From Cobetia crustatorum (GTDB lineage Bacteria; Pseudomonadota; Gammaproteobacteria; Pseudomonadales; Halomonadaceae): 64,000 nt of DNA. Every line of letters begins with the position of its first letter. Position 1 is the stretch's first letter. The position numbers were made by a program, and so were the translations under genes. Below, one piece after another: positions 59,286 to 64,000 of the stretch. The notes under the pieces were generated by a model. The model searched no databases, was not told the DNA's origin, and saw only the letters and a list, made by a program, of their open reading frames with translations. The DNA is taken from NCBI RefSeq assembly GCF_000591415.1, contig NZ_JEMF01000007.1:1-64000 (forward strand). Reading direction: 5' to 3'.

Positions 59286-60737
59286 TTAGGCTGCGTTGGT
59301 GTTGGAAGTAGGAATGGGGGCGAAGTCACGAACATCAACGAAGTGACCGGCAATCGCTGCCGCTGCCGCCATGGCTGGGCTTACGAGGTGCGTGCGCCCA
59401 CCGAAGCCCTGACGGCCTTCGAAGTTGCGGTTGGAGGTCGAGGCACAATGCTCGCCGGCCCCCAGCTTGTCGGCATTCATCGCCAGACACATGGAGCAGC
59501 CCGGCTCACGCCATTCAAAGCCTGCCGCGAGGAAGATCTCGTGCAGCCCTTCTGCTTCGGCCTGCGCTTTCACCAAGCCAGAGCCCGGCACGACCATCGC
59601 CTGCTTGAGGCTTGCCGCCACGGTGCGACCTTCGGCAACGCGCGCCGCTTCACGCAAGTCTTCGATACGCGAGTTGGTGCAAGAGCCGATGAAGACGCGA
59701 TCCAGCTTGATATCGGTGATCTTCTGATGCGCGCTGAGGCCCATGTATTCGAGTGCACGCACGATGCCACGCGCTTCGGTCTCATCGCTGACGGCAGCCG
59801 GGTCCGGCACGACACCGTGAATATTGGTGACCTGTTCAGGGCTGGTGCCCCAGGTGACCTGCGGCTCGATATCTTCGGCCTTGAGCACGACCACCTTGTC
59901 GAACGCGGCATCAGCATCGGAGGTCAGCTCGCGCCAGTCAGCGACGGCTGCGTCCCACTGTGCGGTGGTCGGTGCATACGGGCGGTCGCGCAGATAGTTG
60001 ATAGTGATGTCATCGACACCCACCAGACCCACGCGTGCACCAGCCTCAATCGCCATGTTGCAGATGGTCATGCGACCTTCCATCGAAATATCACTGATCG
60101 CAGAGCCGCCGAATTCGATCGCGTAGCCCGTGCCGCCTGCCGTGCCGATCTCGCCGATGATGGCGAGCACGACATCCTTGGCGGTCACGCCGGTACCGAG
60201 ACGACCATCGACGCGCACCAACATGTTCTTCATCTTGCGCTGGATCAGGCACTGGGTGGCAAGCACATGCTCAACCTCGGAAGTACCAATACCATGCGCA
60301 AGTGCCGCAAAGGCACCGTGGGTGGCAGTGTGAGAATCGCCACACACCACGGTCATGCCCGGCAAGGTTGCGCCCTGCTCCGGTCCGACGACGTGCACGA
60401 TGCCCTGACGCGCATCATTGATGGTGAACTGCTCGATATTGAAGCTGTTGCAGTTATCGTCGAGGGTCTGCACCTGAATACGAGAGGTTTCATCCGCGAT
60501 GCCCGCGATACCGGCAGCACGCTCCTTGAAAGAGGTCGGCACGTTGTGGTCCGGCGTTGCCAGGTTGGCATCCAGACGCCACGGCTTACGACCGGCCAGA
60601 CGCAGCCCTTCGAATGCCTGCGGCGACGTCACTTCGTGCAGCAGGTGACGGTCGATATAGATAAGTGCAGTGCCGTCTTCACGTTGCTTGACCAAGTGCT
60701 GGTCCCACAACTTGTCATAAAGGGTCTGGCTGGCCAT
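59286..60737 (-). CDS. leuC: 3-isopropylmalate dehydratase large subunit
   Basis: LeuC is the 4Fe-4S subunit of isopropylmalate isomerase, converting 2- to 3-isopropylmalate in leucine synthesis. The 483-residue product has the aconitase-family segments [30 protein letters not shown], the first cluster Cys in [14 protein letters not shown], and [13 protein letters not shown] with the other two. It also has the late [30 protein letters not shown]. It is the first gene of leuCDB and divergent from a LysR regulator across 306 bases that contain a candidate operator. Confidence 0.97.
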   Translation of the reverse strand: MASQTLYDKLWDQHLVKQREDGTALIYIDRHLLHEVTSPQAFEGLRLAGRKPWRLDANLATPDHNVPTSFKERAAGIAGIADETSRIQVQTLDDNCNSFNIEQFTINDARQGIVHVVGPEQGATLPGMTVVCGDSHTATHGAFAALAHGIGTSEVEHVLATQCLIQRKMKNMLVRVDGRLGTGVTAKDVVLAIIGEIGTAGGTGYAIEFGGSAISDISMEGRMTICNMAIEAGARVGLVGVDDITINYLRDRPYAPTTAQWDAAVADWRELTSDADAAFDKVVVLKAEDIEPQVTWGTSPEQVTNIHGVVPDPAAVSDETEARGIVRALEYMGLSAHQKITDIKLDRVFIGSCTNSRIEDLREAARVAEGRTVAASLKQAMVVPGSGLVKAQAEAEGLHEIFLAAGFEWREPGCSMCLAMNADKLGAGEHCASTSNRNFEGRQGFGGRTHLVSPAMAAAAAIAGHFVDVRDFAPIPTSNTNAA

Positions 60738-61043
60738 GTGTCAGGTCTCCTCGTTGCGCACGCGGTGTGGCGCTTTTTGCTGCCTCGGGGCTCGTAACGG
60801 CCCCTTGATGAGGGTGTGTCGTCCAGTGCTGATGGCGACGTGGCGGGCGAAGGGTCACGCGTGAAAGAAAGCGTTCACTCCGACGTTCAGCCCCGTCTGG
60901 TATGGATTCAGAGTACGCGTCGCGGTAGCATAAAACCAATTCATCTTTTTTATGCTTTGGATTCCTTTCAGGAATACCAATCCACCACTCTCATCATCTT
61001 CCCTTCTGTGCTGTCAGCCCATCTTCAAGGATAGCTTCTCCTC
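60738..61043. other. leuC-lysR divergent regulatory region
   Basis: About 300 bases between divergent leuC and the LysR gene. I found no leucine-rich leader peptide or attenuator hairpin upstream of leuC. The stretch 60930-61010 is AT-rich and contains the palindrome described separately. Confidence 0.55.
60961..60975. promoter_or_regulatory. candidate LysR operator upstream of leuC
   Basis: ATTCCTTTCAGGAAT is a perfect 5-bp inverted repeat around 5 bases with the T-N11-A spacing of LysR sites; the symmetry extends outward to TTGG and CCAA at 60957 and 60977. It lies about 70 bases before the LysR start and 225 before leuC, the usual place for a regulator controlling both itself and the divergent genes. 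Confidence 0.6.
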
Positions 61044-61928
61044 ATGGACACACCGTCTCTACAAGCCTTTGTGGCCGTGGCCGAAACGGCCTCCTTCTCG
61101 CTGGCCGCGGAGCAGCTACACCTTACCCAGCCGGCTGTTTCCAAGCGCATCGCCGTCCTGGAGCAATTACATGGCGCACGCCTGTTTGATCGTATCGGCC
61201 GCCGCGTCACGCTCACCGAGGCGGGCAATATCCTGCTGCCGCGGGCACGCGCCATTCTCGTGATGCACGATGACACGCGGCGAGCATTGAGGAATCTGTC
61301 GGGGGAGGTAAAAGGCAGCCTGACGATGGCGACCAGTCATCATGTGGGGTTGCATCGCCTACCGCCGCTATTGAAGGCCTTCACGCTCGCTCATCCAGAG
61401 GTACGCATGGACATGCGCTTTCTGGATTCGGAGCAAGCCTATCAAGGTGTACTGGATGGGGAGCTTGAACTGGCAGTCGTCACGCTGGCGCCGCATCGTG
61501 ACCCCAACCTGACGGTCGTGCCGGTATGGCTGGACCAGATGCGCTTCGTCTGCGGACGCGATCACCCGCTGGCAGGTCATAAGGCATTGCCGCTGTCAGC
61601 ACTTTCAGAGCATGACGCCGTGCTGCCGGGCCACCTGACCTTCACTCGTGGCATCGTCATCGACACCTTCGCCCGCGATGGCCTGTCAGTCGAAGTCTCG
61701 ATGTCCACCAACTATCTCGAAACTCTCAAGATGATGGTCGCCATCGGCCTTGGCTGGAGCGTACTGCCGGAAAGCATGATCGACGACGAGATCGAGATCC
61801 TGCCCATCGACCACCGCCCCATCGAACGCCAACTCGGCTACCTCTATCACAACAACCGCACCCTCTCGAACGCCGCCAGCGCCATGATTGAATTACTGGA
61901 AGGTGCGAGGGATGCGGCGTCGAGGTGA
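61044..61928 (+). CDS. LysR-type regulator divergent from leuCDB
   Basis: A 294-residue LysR-family protein. The N-terminal helix-turn-helix is FVAVAETASFSLAAEQLHLTQPAVSKRIAVLEQLHGARLFDR at about residues 9-50, followed by a linker helix and a periplasmic-binding-protein-like effector domain (GSLTMATSHHVGLHRLPPLL onward). A regulator of this type is commonly found facing leuCD in gammaproteobacteria and is thought to control leucine synthesis; that role is inferred from position and from the palindrome upstream. It ends 22 bases before the convergent membrane protein gene. Confidence 0.88.
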   Translation: MDTPSLQAFVAVAETASFSLAAEQLHLTQPAVSKRIAVLEQLHGARLFDRIGRRVTLTEAGNILLPRARAILVMHDDTRRALRNLSGEVKGSLTMATSHHVGLHRLPPLLKAFTLAHPEVRMDMRFLDSEQAYQGVLDGELELAVVTLAPHRDPNLTVVPVWLDQMRFVCGRDHPLAGHKALPLSALSEHDAVLPGHLTFTRGIVIDTFARDGLSVEVSMSTNYLETLKMMVAIGLGWSVLPESMIDDEIEILPIDHRPIERQLGYLYHNNRTLSNAASAMIELLEGARDAASR

Positions 61929-61949
61929 ATAAACATTCACCCCTAAACA

Positions 61950-62678
61950 TCAGCGAGCGACAATATTCCTCCAGTTAATAACTTCTTCTACAAACTCCAA
62001 AAAATAGCCTCGCAAGCTATCTGCATCCCAAGATAATAGTGTTTCATCAGTTACATCGCTTGCGCCCAATTCTCTTCTATCAAGAGGATCCTTGTTATAA
62101 CATTCTGCAAGCAACCTAACTTTGTCAGTAATTACTAGCCATTTCAATGCATGACTAGGAGATAGGCTCACAGCCAACCCTATTACCCCCCTAAAATCTT
62201 CTAGCCTAGAGTCGGCAGTCATCACCATGAATTTTAATTTTCCGTAATCCACATCGTTTTTATTACTTTTTCCCCTCGATAAATTGTCTTTAATTTGCTC
62301 AAGACATCTATTATCGAAATTATCTACTTCAATATTTTCTATAGATAGCTCATGTCCAAACACGTGAGTTCTATTGTACGTATCAAGCAAAGACACCAAA
62401 AGTCTATTTAAAACCATCAAGGTTTCACGCCGCGCTGATAATTTAGGTAGAAGCTCTACAAAAAGATAGAAAATATAAGCAGCTACGACACTCATAGAAA
62501 TACCAGAAATGAGCCTAGCAGTCATATCTAGAGTTAAAACCTCCCCAACCCAACTTCCAACGAGTGGAGCATACAAATCAAAATTAAACTCACAAAAAAT
62601 CAATAAAGTAAAAGAAGCAACGAAAACAAGATGTGGCAAATTAGCCACCCACCAATGAGCACCAAGAGACTTAGGCAC
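61950..62678 (-). CDS. AT-rich membrane protein of unknown function
   Basis: A 242-residue protein that I do not recognise. The first 80 residues hold two probable membrane segments (about 13-30 LPHLVFVASFTLLIFCEF and 55-77 LISGISMSVVAAYIFYLFVELL). The remaining 160 residues are hydrophilic and probably cytoplasmic, with mixed charge (SIENIEVDNFDNRCLEQIKDNLSRGKSNKND, LEDFRGVIGLAVSLSPSHALKWLVI). The GTG start at 62678 has AAGGA about eight bases upstream. Codon use (ATA, TTA, AAT, AAA) and GC are clearly unlike its neighbours, suggesting recent transfer. Only about 20 bases separate it from a terminator that follows phaC, so its own promoter must overlap that hairpin or it relies on read-through. 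Confidence 0.8.
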   Translation of the reverse strand: MPKSLGAHWWVANLPHLVFVASFTLLIFCEFNFDLYAPLVGSWVGEVLTLDMTARLISGISMSVVAAYIFYLFVELLPKLSARRETLMVLNRLLVSLLDTYNRTHVFGHELSIENIEVDNFDNRCLEQIKDNLSRGKSNKNDVDYGKLKFMVMTADSRLEDFRGVIGLAVSLSPSHALKWLVITDKVRLLAECYNKDPLDRRELGASDVTDETLLSWDADSLRGYFLEFVEEVINWRNIVAR

Positions 62679-62698
62679 GAATATAATCCTTAATGTAA

Positions 62699-62727
62699 AA
62701 AACCAGCTCTGTAATAGAGCTGGTTTT
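62699..62727 (-). terminator. terminator downstream of phaC
   Basis: A 12-bp perfect stem (62699-62710 with 62716-62727) with a 5-base loop is followed on the minus strand by a T-run. It is 27 bases after the phaC stop and about 20 bases before the next gene's start on the same strand. Confidence 0.85.
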
Positions 62728-62753
62728 ATGATTCATAGATTACTTAAATCTAT

Positions 62754-64000
62754 TCAGTTTTTATCAGTCCCCTTCGGTCCGCTAGTCGAGCTATCCGTCT
62801 TGCTCGCAACAGGCTTGGCATCGTCCTTCTTGGCGCTCTCTGCTTCCACCGCTGTCTTGGTGGCGGCGGCTTTGCTGGCGTTGGAGGGACGGCCACGGCG
62901 AGGCTTGGGAGCTTCGCTGGTGTTGTCTTTGCTGCTTGCAGTTTTGGCTGTGCTGGTGGCTGTTTTACTGGCAGCGGGCTTGCTTGCAGCAGTGCTCTTG
63001 CTTGCAGTGGCTTTACTTGAAGTGCCCGTGCTCGCCGCAGTCTTGCGCGGTGCGGTGGGCTTTTTCGCGGCCGGCGCTTTGTCTGTGCTGCCAGTCGCAG
63101 TACCACTTTTTGCCGTGCTTGAGGCCGCTGGTTTTGCCGCTGCCGTAGTGCCGCTTTTTGCCGTGCTTGAGGCCGCTGGCTTTGCCGCTGCCGTAGTGCC
63201 TTTGGCAGTGCTGGCAGATGCAGAATTACCGTCAGCCGCTTCCGTGGTCGGCTTGGGCGCTGCTGGCTGGGGAGCAACAGTCTTGGCAGCCGCCCGCTTG
63301 CGCGGTGTTGGCTTGCCTTCAGTTTTCGCGGTGCTCGCTGTATCAGCAGCAGGTGCAGCCTTCGATGCTGCTGGTTTGGCAGTCGATGTCTTGGTAGCGG
63401 AAGCCTTGTGTTTGGTGGCATTACCCGTCATCGCTGCCACCACGTCATCCAGCGGCAGCGTAGCCTGCTTGACCGCGTCAGTCATGGTCTTCTCGACCGT
63501 CTGCTGCACGTCGCGCACACCCTTGAGTTGAGCCTCAACAGCACTGGTGACTTCTTTCGGTACCGCCTGACCCAGTACTTCAGGAATGGTCTGACGGACG
63601 TAACGACCCGGTGCTTCTTCGATCACCGCAAGCTTGCCTTTACCCGGCACACGGGCCGCAACTTGCTTCTTGGGGTCCACGAAGCCGTTGTCCGTCATCC
63701 AGGACTGCCAGTCATTCCACCACGAGCCTTCGTGGTCTTCCCCGCCTTCAAGCCAGGCATCCGCAGAGGCAGGCAGGCTGTCATTGGTGACATAGCCGTA
63801 CTTGTTCTTGTGCGGCGGATTGACGATACCGGCGATATGCCCAGAGCCGCCCAGCACGAAGCGCTTGATGGAGGCCTTCGGCAGCTGGGTGCCGGTGTAG
63901 GTGGTCTGCCACTTGGCAATGTGATCTTCGCGTGCCGAGACCCAGTAACACGGTGTCTCAATCTGCGAGAGGTCAATCGCCACGCCGTCCAACTCGATAC
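62754..64000 (-). CDS. phaC: class I poly(3-hydroxyalkanoate) synthase PhaC, 3' part, with long histone-H1-like tail
   Basis: The gene runs off the right edge; only the C-terminal 414 or so residues are present. The first part is the end of the PhaC catalytic domain, with the catalytic Asp in SAREDHIAKW and His in LGGSGHIAGIVNPP, then YVTNDSLP, WWNDWQSWM and RVPGKGKL...APGRYV, where ordinary class I synthases end. About 275 further residues follow: an amphipathic helical region (about 140-190, SAVEAQLKGVRDVQQTVEKTMTDAVKQA) resembling a phasin, then a Lys/Ala/Pro/Ser/Thr-rich tail with two exact-looking 16-residue repeats and an AT-hook-like PRRGRPSN near the end. PhaC polymerises hydroxyacyl-CoA on granule surfaces. 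The tail suggests nucleoid binding. Confidence 0.9.
   Translation of the reverse strand, partial: IELDGVAIDLSQIETPCYWVSAREDHIAKWQTTYTGTQLPKASIKRFVLGGSGHIAGIVNPPHKNKYGYVTNDSLPASADAWLEGGEDHEGSWWNDWQSWMTDNGFVDPKKQVAARVPGKGKLAVIEEAPGRYVRQTIPEVLGQAVPKEVTSAVEAQLKGVRDVQQTVEKTMTDAVKQATLPLDDVVAAMTGNATKHKASATKTSTAKPAASKAAPAADTASTAKTEGKPTPRKRAAAKTVAPQPAAPKPTTEAADGNSASASTAKGTTAAAKPAASSTAKSGTTAAAKPAASSTAKSGTATGSTDKAPAAKKPTAPRKTAASTGTSSKATASKSTAASKPAASKTATSTAKTASSKDNTSEAPKPRRGRPSNASKAAATKTAVEAESAKKDDAKPVASKTDSSTSGPKGTDKN
63105..63200. repeat. 48-bp tandem duplication in the phaC tail
   Basis: Two adjacent 48-base units (about 63105-63152 and 63153-63200) are nearly identical. They encode two copies of a 16-residue block, TTAAAKPAASSTAKSG, in the low-complexity tail of PhaC. 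Copy number probably varies between strains. Confidence 0.8.

Noticed and set aside
59343-60797. 484-codon plus-strand open frame opposite leuC
   Set aside because: Shadow of leuC on the antisense strand. leuC has full-length family motifs and the antisense frame is His/Arg/Asp-rich noise.
60738-60950. Leucine leader peptide with attenuator upstream of leuC
   Set aside because: No short frame with clustered Leu codons and no alternative hairpins were found upstream of leuC.
62728-63531. 267-residue plus-strand open frame with long Ala/Val/Leu stretches resembling a membrane protein
   Set aside because: It is the antisense shadow of the Lys/Ala/Pro-rich phaC tail; low-complexity coding on one strand creates hydrophobic-looking frames on the other.

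Overview
The window looks like a chromosome segment of a marine or halophilic gammaproteobacterium of the Halomonadaceae (Cobetia or Halomonas type). This is inferred from gene order and protein character, not from a database search. The pointers are the Pseudomonas-like order leuC-leuD-leuB-asd-fimV-truA-trpF-accD-folC-dedD-cvpA-purF-metZ, a trpI/trpBA pair, a complete EF-P beta-lysylation set, moderately high GC, and a class I PHA synthase with a very long Ala/Lys/Pro tail. Almost everything is housekeeping. No prophage, complete insertion sequence, CRISPR array or rRNA operon was seen.

Layout. 0.4-3.3 kb: epmA and efp face epmB, so the modified translation factor and both modifying enzymes sit together. 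3.5-12.8 kb: a tautomerase-family gene, a small TIGR02647-type gene, serB, parC, parE, yqiA and pgi. 13-14.8 kb: cmoA (frameshifted) and cmoB, for wobble uridine 34 of tRNA. 14.9-18.1 kb: norR (frameshifted) divergent from hmp, with a perfect sigma-54 promoter and three GT-N7-AC motifs between them, forming a nitric oxide detoxification switch. 18.3-20.7 kb: cysDN. 21-23.2 kb: nudF-yqiB-cpdA. 23.4-26.8 kb: a TPR protein, greB, rsmC and cmoM. 26.8-29.5 kb: a less GC-rich islet with a glycosyltransferase and a broken small membrane protein gene, ending at the 3' side of tRNA-Arg(CCT). 29.6-39.4 kb: two GGDEF-EAL proteins flanking a lipoprotein hydrolase and trpBA/trpI. 39.8-43.4 kb: a 2-oxoglutarate dioxygenase, a truncated aldo/keto reductase, a LysE exporter, and yceI with a cytochrome b561. 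43.8-60.7 kb: the long leftward metabolic cluster listed above. 61-64 kb: a LysR regulator, an AT-rich membrane protein of unknown function, and the 3' part of phaC, which runs off the right edge.

Cross-links. cmoA, cmoB and cmoM build and methylate cmo5U34 in tRNA. trpBA, trpF, leuBCD, asd, metZ, cysDN and serB cover much of Trp, Leu, Asp-family, Met and Ser/Cys synthesis. Two LysR regulators (trpI and the one facing leuC) are each divergent from their likely target, and each intergenic region contains a palindrome.

The most striking signal is quality-related. At least five otherwise well-conserved genes (cmoA, norR, an alpha/beta hydrolase lipoprotein, metZ, purF) are broken by what reads as one missing base, usually repairable by adding one G or C to a short G/C run. 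Because purF and metZ would normally be needed, systematic single-base errors in the assembly are more likely than real gene decay, but both must be considered. The most interesting biology is the PHA synthase with a phasin-like and histone-H1-like, AT-hook-containing tail, the NorR/sigma-54/hmp switch, the amino-acid-hydroxylase-like dioxygenase, and the orphan AT-rich membrane gene beside phaC.
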